Notes under the pieces: generated by a model
Database searches by the model: none
Told to the model about the DNA's origin: nothing
Seen by the model: the letters and a program-made list of their open reading frames with translations, nothing else
From: an uncultured Actinotalea sp.
GTDB taxonomy: Bacteria; Actinomycetota; Actinomycetes; Actinomycetales; Cellulomonadaceae
DNA length: 9,236 nt
Assembly: GCF_946885855.1 (NCBI RefSeq)
Contig: NZ_CAMPHH010000134.1
Location: forward strand, 1 to 9,236
Direction: 5' to 3'
In this document: piece by piece, positions 1 to 6,188 of the stretch
Layout of the letters: each line of letters begins with the position of its first letter
How positions within the stretch are numbered: the stretch's first letter is position 1
Position numbers and translations under genes: made by a program

Positions 1-1
1 C

Positions 2-1288
2 ACGGCCGGGCCGACGGTCGTCGAGCTGCCGCTGGACCTGCCCGGGCGCCTCGTCGGCGTGCCGTACACGCCGGAGGAGGTCACGCAGACGCTCACCGCC
101 ATCGGCTGCGCCGTCGAGGTCACCGGGTCGACGGCCCGGGTGACCGTCCCGAGCTGGCGGCCGGACCTCCTCGTGCCGGTCGACCTCGTCGAGGAGGTCG
201 CGCGCCTGCGCGGTTACGACGCGATCCCGTCGGTCGTGCCCCAGGCCCCCGCGGGCCGCGGGCTCAGCACCGCCCAGACGGCCCGGCGGGTCGTCGCGGA
301 CGCCCTGGCGGCGGCCGGTTTCGTCGAGGTGCTCAGCTACCCGTTCGTGGGCGCGCACCAGCACGACGCCCTCGGGCTGCCCGCCGACGACCCGCGGCGG
401 CACGCGGCACGGCTGCTCAACCCGCTGTCCGACGAGCAACCGGAGATGCGCACGCACCTGCTGGTCACGCTGCTGGAGACGGTCCGGCGCAACGTGGGGC
501 GCGGGCTCACCGACCTGGCGCTGGTGGAGACGGGGCTCGTGACGCGACCGCTGCCGGGGGCGCCGGCGGCGCCCCAGCTGCCCGGCGGGGTGCTGCCCGA
601 TGCGGCGGCGCTCGCGGCCCTCGACGCCGCGGTGCCCCCGCAGCCCCGGCACGTCGCCGGCGTCCTCGCCGGTCTGCGGGAGCCCGCCGGGTGGTGGGGG
701 CCGGGCCGGCGCGCCGACCACACCGACGCGATCGAGGCGGCCCTCCTCGTGGGTCGCACGGTCGGGGTCCCTCTCACCGTGGCGCCCGGCGCCGTGGCGC
801 CGTGGCACCCCGGCCGGACCGCGGAGGTGCGGCTGCCCGACGGGACGGTGGTGGGTCACGCCGGAGAGCTGCACCCGCGCGTCGTCGGGGCGCTGGACCT
901 CCCGGTCCGGACGGTCGCCTTCGAGCTCGACCTCGACGCGGTGCTCGCGGCGGCGCCGGCCGAGCCCGTGCAGGCCCTGCCGGTCTCGACGTTCCCGCCC
1001 GCGAAGGAGGACATCGCCCTGGTGGTCACCGAGGAGGTGCCGGTCGGCGAGCTGTACGAGGCGGTCCGCGTGGGCGCGGCCGCCTCGCAGGCGGGCGACC
1101 TGGTCGAGGAGCTGCGCGTCTTCGACGTCTACCGGGGCGCACCGGTAGCCCAGGGGCACAAGTCCGTGGCGTTCTCGCTGCGTCTCCGTGCGGCCGACCG
1201 CACCCTGACGTCGGCCGAGGCGGCTGCGGTGCGCGAGGCCGCGGTCGCCGAGGCCCACCGGCGGCACGGGGCGACGCTGCGCGCCTGA
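2..1288 (+). CDS. pheT: Phenylalanine--tRNA ligase beta subunit, C-terminal part (5' end outside window)
   Basis: Beta subunit of the cytosolic alpha2beta2 synthetase that charges tRNA-Phe. The frame is open from base 2, so the gene enters from the left; the visible 428 residues are about half of the usual 800-870. A methionine call at position 59 would be an internal GTG valine, not a start. Seen in order: a B5 domain near the beginning, with PSWRPDL and DLVEEVARLRGYD (about 150-220), whose acidic residues bind Mg2+ in the family; the catalytically inactive synthetase-like core in the middle; and a C-terminal FDX-ACB (anticodon-binding) domain from about 976, starting PVSTFPPAKEDIALVV and including the GHKSVAFSLRLRAADRTLT segment typical of PheT ends. 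pheS is expected just upstream. The gene converges on the GNAT gene, with 40 bases between the two stops. Identification is firm. Confidence 0.96.
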   Translation, partial: TAGPTVVELPLDLPGRLVGVPYTPEEVTQTLTAIGCAVEVTGSTARVTVPSWRPDLLVPVDLVEEVARLRGYDAIPSVVPQAPAGRGLSTAQTARRVVADALAAAGFVEVLSYPFVGAHQHDALGLPADDPRRHAARLLNPLSDEQPEMRTHLLVTLLETVRRNVGRGLTDLALVETGLVTRPLPGAPAAPQLPGGVLPDAAALAALDAAVPPQPRHVAGVLAGLREPAGWWGPGRRADHTDAIEAALLVGRTVGVPLTVAPGAVAPWHPGRTAEVRLPDGTVVGHAGELHPRVVGALDLPVRTVAFELDLDAVLAAAPAEPVQALPVSTFPPAKEDIALVVTEEVPVGELYEAVRVGAAASQAGDLVEELRVFDVYRGAPVAQGHKSVAFSLRLRAADRTLTSAEAAAVREAAVAEAHRRHGATLRA

Positions 1289-1328
1289 GGTAGGGCTCCG
1301 TCCGAGGTGTTGGGCGGCGTGCCTGCGC

Positions 1329-1841
1329 TCAGCGCGGCGGCGCGGGGACGAGGAGGTCGCGGGCGGGTGCCGCGAGCAGGGCCACCTCGACCGTGCCGCC
1401 GCTCGTGCGTTGCGTGCCGACCTGCACGAAGCCGAGCCGCCGGTGGAAGGCGAGGGACGCGGGGTTCGGCGGGTCGAGGTTGACCTCGCACGTCACCTCC
1501 GTGAGGCCGAGCCCGACGGCGTGGTGGGCCGTGGCGGCGTAGAGCGCCCGGCCCAGGCCCCGGCCGTGGGCCGGCGGGGCCACGACGACGCGGTCGACGT
1601 AGAGCGATCCCGGGCGGTGCGCGCTGAACCAGCGGTAGTTCTCGCTGGCGTAGTCGGCACCGGGCGCGAGCCCGAGGAGGAAGCCGAGCGGACCGTCGCC
1701 GTCGTCCGCGACGAGGGCGACGGTGCACCGCGGGGCGTGCGCGGCGAGGCCGTCCGTCCCGAGGGTGTTGACCGCCGGGACCGCGGCGTCGTTGAGCGCA
1801 GCGAGGAGCGGCACGTCGTCGGGGTGGAGGCTGCGGATCAC
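1329..1841 (-). CDS. GNAT family N-acetyltransferase (COG3818-like)
   Basis: Probable acetyl-CoA-dependent N-acetyltransferase; the substrate cannot be told from sequence. With the start used here it has 170 residues. It shows the acetyl-CoA pyrophosphate loop HGRGLGR (92-98) after the beta strand LYVDRVVV, then the C-terminal GNAT block NPASLAFHRRLGF (about 126-138). The ENYRWF and CEVNLDPPNP segments recall the small uncharacterised group COG3818. I chose the GTG at 1841 because VIRSLHPDDVPLLAALN matches the usual beginning of this group; a GTG at 1898 would add 19 residues that look unlike the family. Neither start has a convincing Shine-Dalgarno sequence. It lies downstream of the quinone oxidoreductase on the same strand and may share its transcript (43 bases apart with the 1898 start, 100 with 1841). 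It faces pheT tail to tail. Confidence 0.85.
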   Translation of the reverse strand: MIRSLHPDDVPLLAALNDAAVPAVNTLGTDGLAAHAPRCTVALVADDGDGPLGFLLGLAPGADYASENYRWFSAHRPGSLYVDRVVVAPPAHGRGLGRALYAATAHHAVGLGLTEVTCEVNLDPPNPASLAFHRRLGFVQVGTQRTSGGTVEVALLAAPARDLLVPAPPR

Positions 1842-1941
1842 GTCGCCGATGGTCGCACGGGTCCGGGCACCGGGACCGTCGAGCCGCACGGGCTTCACGC
1901 ACCGGGGTCGTGCGAGGGCGTCGCGGCGCCGCCCGGGGCGT

Positions 1942-2925
1942 TCAGGGCAGCAGCAGGACCTTGCCCGTGGTGCGTCGGCCCTCGAGCGCGCGGTGCGCGT
2001 CGGCGGCCTCGGACAGGGGGAACCGCTCGCCGACGCGGACGCGCAGCCCGCCGTCGGCGACCCGGCCCAGCACCTCCCCGGCGCGGCCGAGCAGCTCCGC
2101 CCGGTCGGCGATGTGGTGGGCGAGGAACGGGCGGGCGAGGAACACCGAGCCCGCCGTCATGAGCCGCAGCGGGTCCACCGGGGGGACGGGGCCGGACGAG
2201 GCGCCGAAGAGCGCGAGTCCGCCGCGCGGTCGCAGGCTCGCCAGGGAGGCGTCGAAGGTGGTGCGCCCGACGCCGTCGAACACCGTGTGCGCCCCGCCGT
2301 CCGTGAGCCCGCGCACCAGGGGCGGGAGCTCGGCGGTGAGGTCGGCGAGCGCGTCGTACCGGATGACCTCCGCCGCCCCGGCATCCCGGGACAGCTCCTC
2401 CTTCTGCGCGGTCGAGACGGTCGTGAGCACCCGGCCCCCGCGGGCGGCCGCGAGCTGGGTGAGCAGCAGGCCGGTGCCCCCCGCGCCCGCGTGCACGAGC
2501 ACCTGGTGACCGGCCGCGACGGGGAACGTCGAGGCGACGAGGTACTGCGCCGTCATCCCCTGCAGGAGCACGGCGGCCGCGACGTCCGCGGGGACGGCGT
2601 CGGGCAGGGGGACGAGCGCGTCGGCGTCGACCACGGCGAGCTCGGCGTAGGAGCCGTCGCTCCCGGAGACCCACCCCACGCGGTCCCCGGCCCGGACGCC
2701 GGTGACCCCCGCACCGACCTCGAGCACGCGGCCCGCCCCCTCGGAGCCGACGACGTGCGGGAACGGCATGGGGTAGCGACCCTCGCGGCGGTACGTGTCC
2801 ACGAAGTTGACCCCCGCGGCCTCGACGGCGACGACGACGCGGCCGGGGGCGGCGGTCGGTGGCGGCAGCTCCTGGACGGCGAGGACCTCGGGTCCTCCGG
2901 GTGTGGTGGCGAGCACGGCGCGCAT
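1942..2925 (-). CDS. Quinone oxidoreductase, MDR superfamily (Qor-type, zinc-independent)
   Basis: Cytosolic NADPH-dependent reductase of the medium-chain dehydrogenase/reductase superfamily, 327 residues, normal for Qor. Seen: the N-terminal GroES-like domain with the quinone oxidoreductase signature AGVNFVDTYRREGRYP (37-52) and PHVVGSEGAGRV (56-67); QGMTAQYL (122-129); then the Rossmann fold with HAGAGGTGLLLTQLA (145-159), the AxxGxxG nucleotide-binding variant of this branch; and K175, in the place of the lysine expected to favour NADPH. The cysteine/histidine zinc ligands of alcohol dehydrogenases are absent. The start is the ATG of MRAVLATTPGGPEVL, the usual family beginning. The frame stays open 35 codons further upstream into the argC promoter, but that stretch does not look like this family. 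Transcribed divergently from argC. The real substrate (quinone, enone or aldehyde) is unknown. Confidence 0.9.
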   Translation of the reverse strand: MRAVLATTPGGPEVLAVQELPPPTAAPGRVVVAVEAAGVNFVDTYRREGRYPMPFPHVVGSEGAGRVLEVGAGVTGVRAGDRVGWVSGSDGSYAELAVVDADALVPLPDAVPADVAAAVLLQGMTAQYLVASTFPVAAGHQVLVHAGAGGTGLLLTQLAAARGGRVLTTVSTAQKEELSRDAGAAEVIRYDALADLTAELPPLVRGLTDGGAHTVFDGVGRTTFDASLASLRPRGGLALFGASSGPVPPVDPLRLMTAGSVFLARPFLAHHIADRAELLGRAGEVLGRVADGGLRVRVGERFPLSEAADAHRALEGRRTTGKVLLLP

Positions 2926-2945
2926 GCCTGAGGGTAGGCAGGCGG

Positions 2946-2962
2946 GGTGGTCCGCGACCACC
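2946..2962. promoter_or_regulatory. Perfect inverted repeat, 7-base arms with 3-base spacer, candidate operator
   Basis: GGTGGTC at 2946-2952 and its exact reverse complement GACCACC at 2956-2962 flank CGC. The dyad lies 21-37 bases upstream of the oxidoreductase ATG, on top of the expected -35 position if the weak TACCCT is its -10. That is the usual place for a repressor of the MarR or TetR type. No such regulator gene is in the window, so the binding protein is unknown. In DNA this GC-rich some inverted repeats arise by chance. Confidence 0.35.
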
Positions 2963-2970
2963 GGCCCGAC

Positions 2971-2982
2971 GTGGCGCGCCAC
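2971..2982. promoter_or_regulatory. Perfect 12-base palindrome, candidate operator
   Basis: GTGGCGCGCCAC is its own reverse complement and is flanked on both sides by the direct repeat CCCGAC (2965-2970 and 2982-2987, the second sharing one base with the palindrome). It lies about 32 bases upstream of the argC -10 element and about 45 bases upstream of the oxidoreductase start. It could serve either promoter. Function is inferred only from symmetry and location. Confidence 0.3.
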
Positions 2983-3010
2983 CCGACCGCTGCGCCGATC
3001 GATGCACACC

Positions 3011-3028
3011 CATGTATAGTCATGCACC
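3011..3028. promoter_or_regulatory. ARG-box-like ArgR operator overlapping the argC -10
   Basis: The core at 3013-3026 reads TGTAT-AGTC-ATGCA. The enterobacterial ARG box core is TGAAT, four bases, then ATTCA, so each half-site differs at one position and the 4-base spacing is kept. It covers the -10 element and ends right at the argC start codon, so bound ArgR would block RNA polymerase. The last gene of the operon encodes ArgR, which supports the reading. The four-base spacer is less AT-rich than the consensus. Only one good box is seen; a second, much poorer match (two mismatches per half) begins ten bases upstream at 3003. Confidence 0.55.
3015..3020 (+). promoter_or_regulatory. Probable -10 element of the arg operon promoter
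   Basis: TATAGT differs at one position from TATAAT and is the clearest AT-rich spot in the region. The expected transcription start falls near 3027, at or within two bases of the argC ATG at 3029. There is no purine-rich Shine-Dalgarno before that ATG. Together these suggest a leaderless argC message, which is common in actinobacteria. The -35 region (around 2991-2997) is weak. Confidence 0.5.
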
Positions 3029-4078
3029 ATGACGGTGCGGGTGGCGGTGTCCGGGGCCAGTGGCTACGCCGGGGGTGAGGTTCTCCGGCTCCTGGCTGCG
3101 CACCCCGAGGTCGAGATCGGTGCCGTGACGGCCCACTCCTCGGCCGGTGAGGTCCTGGGTGCCCACCAGCCCCACCTGCGCTCCCTCGCCGACCGGGTCC
3201 TCGAGCCGACCACGACGCAGACGCTCGCCGGGCACGACGTCGTCGTCCTCGCCCTGCCGCACGGCGCGTCCGGCGCCGTCGCCGCGGAGCTCGGCGACGA
3301 CGTCCTGGTCCTCGACTGCGGCGCGGACCACCGCCTGGCCGACGCCGCCGCCTGGGACGCCTTCTACGGCACGCCGCACGCCGGTACCTGGCCCTACGGC
3401 CTGCCGGAGCTGGTCCTCGACCACGGTGAGCGCCGGCAGCGCGACCTGCTCGCCCGCGTCCGCCGCGTCGCGGTCCCGGGCTGCAACGTCACGGCCGTGA
3501 CGCTGGGCATCCAGCCCGGCGTCGCCGCCGGCGTCGTCGAGGCGACGGACCTGGTCGCGGTGCTCGCGGTCGGCTACTCCGGCGCCGGCAAGGCCGCGAA
3601 GCCGCACCTCCTGGCCGCGGAGGGGCTCGGCGCCGCGGTGCCGTACGCCGTCGGCGGGACGCACCGGCACATCCCCGAGATCGAGCAGAACCTCCGCGCG
3701 GTCGGAGCGGCGGAGGTCTCGCTGTCGTTCACCCCGACCCTGGTGCCGATGGCCCGCGGCATCCTCGCGACGACGACGGCGCGTCTCGCGCCGGGTGCGG
3801 ACGCGGCGGCCGTGCGCAGCGCGTGGGAGGACACCTACGCCGGCGAGCCGTTCGTCCAGGTGCTCCCCGAGGGCCAGTGGCCCACGACCGCGGCGACCGT
3901 CGGCGCGAACACCGCGCTCGTCCAGGTCGCGGTCGACGAGCGCGCCGGGCGCGTCGTGACGGTGACCGCCCTGGACAACCTCGTCAAGGGCACCGCCGGC
4001 GCTGCGGTGCAGTCCATGAACCTCGCCCTCGGCCTGCCGGAGACCACCGGCCTGCCCGTCGAAGGAGTCGCCCCGTGA
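3029..4078 (+). CDS. argC: N-acetyl-gamma-glutamyl-phosphate reductase
   Basis: Reduces N-acetylglutamyl phosphate to the semialdehyde with NADPH, the third step of ornithine synthesis in the cytosol. At 349 residues it is normal length. Seen: Rossmann dinucleotide loop GASGYAGGE (9-17); the CGADHRL segment (97-103); WPYGLPEL (121-128); the catalytic cysteine C152 in VPGCNVTA, which forms the thioester with substrate; and [13 protein letters not shown] (209-221), whose histidines include the likely general base. The C-terminal [17 protein letters not shown] block is typical. The ATG at 3029 is fixed because an in-frame TAG at 3017-3019 rules out extension. No Shine-Dalgarno precedes it, consistent with leaderless translation. 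First gene of the operon; its TGA overlaps the GTG of argJ by four bases. Confidence 0.97.
   Translation: MTVRVAVSGASGYAGGEVLRLLAAHPEVEIGAVTAHSSAGEVLGAHQPHLRSLADRVLEPTTTQTLAGHDVVVLALPHGASGAVAAELGDDVLVLDCGADHRLADAAAWDAFYGTPHAGTWPYGLPELVLDHGERRQRDLLARVRRVAVPGCNVTAVTLGIQPGVAAGVVEATDLVAVLAVGYSGAGKAAKPHLLAAEGLGAAVPYAVGGTHRHIPEIEQNLRAVGAAEVSLSFTPTLVPMARGILATTTARLAPGADAAAVRSAWEDTYAGEPFVQVLPEGQWPTTAATVGANTALVQVAVDERAGRVVTVTALDNLVKGTAGAAVQSMNLALGLPETTGLPVEGVAP
4061..4067 (+). promoter_or_regulatory. Ribosome binding site deciding the argJ GTG start
   Basis: GAAGGAG lies inside the 3' end of argC, seven bases before the GTG at 4075. A second GTG at 4081 would be 13 bases away, so the first is preferred. 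It lets ribosomes finishing argC restart on argJ. Confidence 0.7.
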
Positions 4079-5238
4079 GCGTGACCGCCCCCCAGGGCTT
4101 CCGTGCGGCCGGCGTCGCCGCGGGCCTGAAGAGCTCGGGCGCCCCCGACGTCGCCCTCGTCGTCAACGACGGTCCCATGCAGGCGGCCGCCGCCGTCTTC
4201 ACGACGAACCGCGTCCAGGCGGCCCCGGTCCTGTGGTCGCGGCAGGCCGTCGCCGACGGCGTCGCGCACGCCGTGGTCCTCAACTCCGGCGGCGCCAACG
4301 CGTGCACCGGCCCCGAGGGCTTCGCCGACACGCACCGGACCGCCGAGCACGTGGCGGCCGTCCTCGGGTGCTCGGCCGGGGACGTCGTCGTCTGCTCGAC
4401 CGGCCTCATCGGGGAGCGCCTGCCCCTGGACCGGCTGATCGCCGGTGTCGACACCGCGGCCGGGGCGCTCGCGACCGACGGGGGACCGGCCGCCGCGACC
4501 GCGATCATGACGACGGACACCGTGCCCAAGACGGTCGTCGTCGAGCGGGACGGCTGGAGCGTCGGCGGGATGGCCAAGGGGGCCGGGATGCTGGCGCCGG
4601 GCCTGGCCACGATGCTGTCGGTGCTCACCACGGACGCCGAGGCCGCCGCGGAGGACCTGGACGCCGCCCTCCGGGAGGCCGTCCGCACGACGTTCGACCG
4701 GGTCGACTCCGACGGCTGCATGTCCACCAACGACACGGTCGTCCTGCTCGCCTCGGGCGCCTCGGGCCGCGCGGTGCCGCGCGCGGAGCTCACGGAGGCG
4801 GTGCGGGAGGCCTGCGCGGTCCTCGCCCGCGGTCTCGTCGCCGACGCGGAGGGGGCCAGCCACGACGTCGCGGTCACCGTCCTCGGCGCCACCGACGAGG
4901 ACGCCGCCGTCGCCGTCGCGCGCGCGGTGACGCGGTCCAACCTCTTCAAGGCCGCCGTGTTCGGCAACGACCCGAACTGGGGCCGGATCCTCTCGGCCGC
5001 CGGCACCGTCCCGGTCGAGGTCGCGCCGTTCGAGGCCGACCGGGTCGACGTGACGATCAACGGCGTGCAGGTGTGCCGGGCCGGAGGGGTCGGCGAGGAC
5101 CGGTCCCTGGTCGACCTGGCGGCGTCCCGCGAGGTCCGCGTCGAGGTCGACCTGCACGCCGGCGACGCCGAGGCGACCGTCTGGACCAACGACCTCACGC
5201 ACGACTACGTCCACGAGAACAGCGCGTACTCCACATGA
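4075..5238 (+). CDS. argJ: Glutamate N-acetyltransferase / ornithine acetyltransferase
   Basis: Transfers the acetyl group from N-acetylornithine to glutamate, releasing ornithine; bifunctional forms also use acetyl-CoA for the first step. 387 residues, normal. Seen: [10 protein letters not shown] (107-116), whose T109-G110 pair forms the family oxyanion hole; [14 protein letters not shown] (168-181), containing the self-cleavage site between A178 and T179, with T179 becoming the N-terminal nucleophile of the beta chain; [17 protein letters not shown] near the C-terminal third; and the conserved end NSAYST. GTG start at 4075 overlaps the argC stop and has a good ribosome binding site; the frame is open upstream but that part is argC read in another frame. 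No argA is visible, so whether this enzyme also makes the first N-acetylglutamate cannot be decided here. Confidence 0.97.
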   Translation: MSVTAPQGFRAAGVAAGLKSSGAPDVALVVNDGPMQAAAAVFTTNRVQAAPVLWSRQAVADGVAHAVVLNSGGANACTGPEGFADTHRTAEHVAAVLGCSAGDVVVCSTGLIGERLPLDRLIAGVDTAAGALATDGGPAAATAIMTTDTVPKTVVVERDGWSVGGMAKGAGMLAPGLATMLSVLTTDAEAAAEDLDAALREAVRTTFDRVDSDGCMSTNDTVVLLASGASGRAVPRAELTEAVREACAVLARGLVADAEGASHDVAVTVLGATDEDAAVAVARAVTRSNLFKAAVFGNDPNWGRILSAAGTVPVEVAPFEADRVDVTINGVQVCRAGGVGEDRSLVDLAASREVRVEVDLHAGDAEATVWTNDLTHDYVHENSAYST

Positions 5239-6188
5239 GCCACCACCCGCCCTCGCCGGCCGACGACGCGTTCGACACCGGCGCCCACCTGCGACCCGAC
5301 CAGAAGGCCGAGGTCCTCATCGAGGCGCTGCCGTGGCTCGAGCGCTTCCGCGGCGCGCTGTTCGTCGTCAAGTACGGCGGCAACGCCATGGTCGACGAGG
5401 ACCTCAAGCGCGCCTTCGCGCAGGACATGGTCTTCCTGCGGCTGTGCGGCCTGCACCCCGTCGTCGTGCACGGCGGCGGCCCGCAGATCTCCTCGATGCT
5501 GGACCGCCTCGGCATCGCCAGCGAGTTCCGCGGCGGGCTGCGGGTGACCACGCCCGAGAGCATGGACGTCGTCCGGATGGTCCTGACCGGACAGGTCTCC
5601 CGCGAGCTCGTCGGCCTCATCAACGCCCACGGGGCGTTCGCCGTGGGCATGTCGGGGGAGGACGCCGGCCTGCTCCGGGCGCGGCGCCGCACCGCAGTCG
5701 TGGACGGCGAGCCGATCGACGTCGGCCAGGTCGGGGACGTCGTCGAGGTCGACCCGACGGCCGTCCGGGACCTGCTGGACGCCGGGCGCATCCCGGTCAT
5801 CAGCACGGTCGCGCCCGACGTCGACGACCCGACCCAGGTGCTCAACGTCAACGCTGACACGGCGGCGGCGGCGCTCGCGGTCGCCCTCGGTGCCCGCAAG
5901 CTCATCGTGCTCACCGACGTCGAGGGCCTCTACACGGACTGGCCGGACCGCTCCTCGCTCGCCCGGAGGATCGGCGCGACGCGCCTGGCCGAGCTCCTGC
6001 CGCGGCTGGAGTCCGGCATGGTCCCGAAGATGGAGGCGTGCCTGCGGGCGGTCACCGGCGGCGTGCCCGCTGCGCACGTCGTGGACGGCCGGCAGGCGCA
6101 CTCCGTCCTCGTCGAGGTCTTCACCGAGGAGGGGGTCGGCACCATGGTCCTGCCGGACCGCGACGCCCCGGACGGGGGTGCGGCATGA
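5235..6188 (+). CDS. argB: Acetylglutamate kinase
   Basis: Phosphorylates N-acetylglutamate with ATP, the committed and often arginine-inhibited step. 317 residues. Seen: an N-terminal stretch with [18 protein letters not shown] (23-40); the phosphate-binding K46 in VKYGGNAM (45-52); the glycine-rich loop HGGGPQIS (79-86); [20 protein letters not shown]; and [14 protein letters not shown]. The helix before the lysine loop (EALPWLERF) is the arginine-sensing element of hexameric feedback-inhibited kinases and is missing in the arginine-insensitive Escherichia coli enzyme, so feedback inhibition is likely (family knowledge, not shown here). ATG 5235 overlaps the argJ TGA. I see no convincing Shine-Dalgarno before it, so it probably depends on ribosomes arriving from argJ. 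The next in-frame Met (52) is past the active lysine. Confidence 0.97.
   Translation: MSHHPPSPADDAFDTGAHLRPDQKAEVLIEALPWLERFRGALFVVKYGGNAMVDEDLKRAFAQDMVFLRLCGLHPVVVHGGGPQISSMLDRLGIASEFRGGLRVTTPESMDVVRMVLTGQVSRELVGLINAHGAFAVGMSGEDAGLLRARRRTAVVDGEPIDVGQVGDVVEVDPTAVRDLLDAGRIPVISTVAPDVDDPTQVLNVNADTAAAALAVALGARKLIVLTDVEGLYTDWPDRSSLARRIGATRLAELLPRLESGMVPKMEACLRAVTGGVPAAHVVDGRQAHSVLVEVFTEEGVGTMVLPDRDAPDGGAA

Larger units (their letters stand above)
2926..3028. other. Divergent intergenic regulatory region between the oxidoreductase gene and argC
   Basis: This 103-base stretch must hold the start signals of both the minus-strand oxidoreductase and the plus-strand arginine operon. It contains a perfect inverted repeat at 2946-2962, a perfect 12-base palindrome at 2971-2982, a good -10 element for argC at 3015-3020 and an ARG-box-like operator at 3011-3028. 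On the minus strand a weak TACCCT (2936 down to 2931) lies five bases from the oxidoreductase ATG and could be a -10 for a near-leaderless message; it matches the consensus only at its three invariant positions. Confidence 0.6.

Noticed and set aside
1323..1337. Small hairpin (6-base stem with one G-U pair, 3-base loop TCA) between convergent pheT and GNAT genes
   Set aside because: The stem is short, has no T run on either side and overlaps the GNAT stop codon; in such GC-rich DNA this is expected by chance.
1723..2931. 402-codon plus-strand frame across the GNAT and oxidoreductase genes
   Set aside because: The protein is low complexity (Gly, Arg, Glu, Ala); the opposite strand carries two clear family members.
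3002..3019. In-frame upstream ATG at 3002 as an earlier argC start
   Set aside because: It reads MHTHV and meets TAG at 3017-3019, so it cannot extend ArgC.
2926..3030. Upstream extension of the oxidoreductase to an ATG at 3030
   Set aside because: The added 35 residues do not resemble the family and would run through the divergent promoter and into the argC start codon. MRAVLATTPGGPEVL is the usual family beginning.
3835..5214. 459-codon minus-strand frame opposite argC and argJ, and a similar frame at 5205-6101
   Set aside because: Same compositional effect. No motif, no ribosome binding site, and full overlap with clear arg genes.
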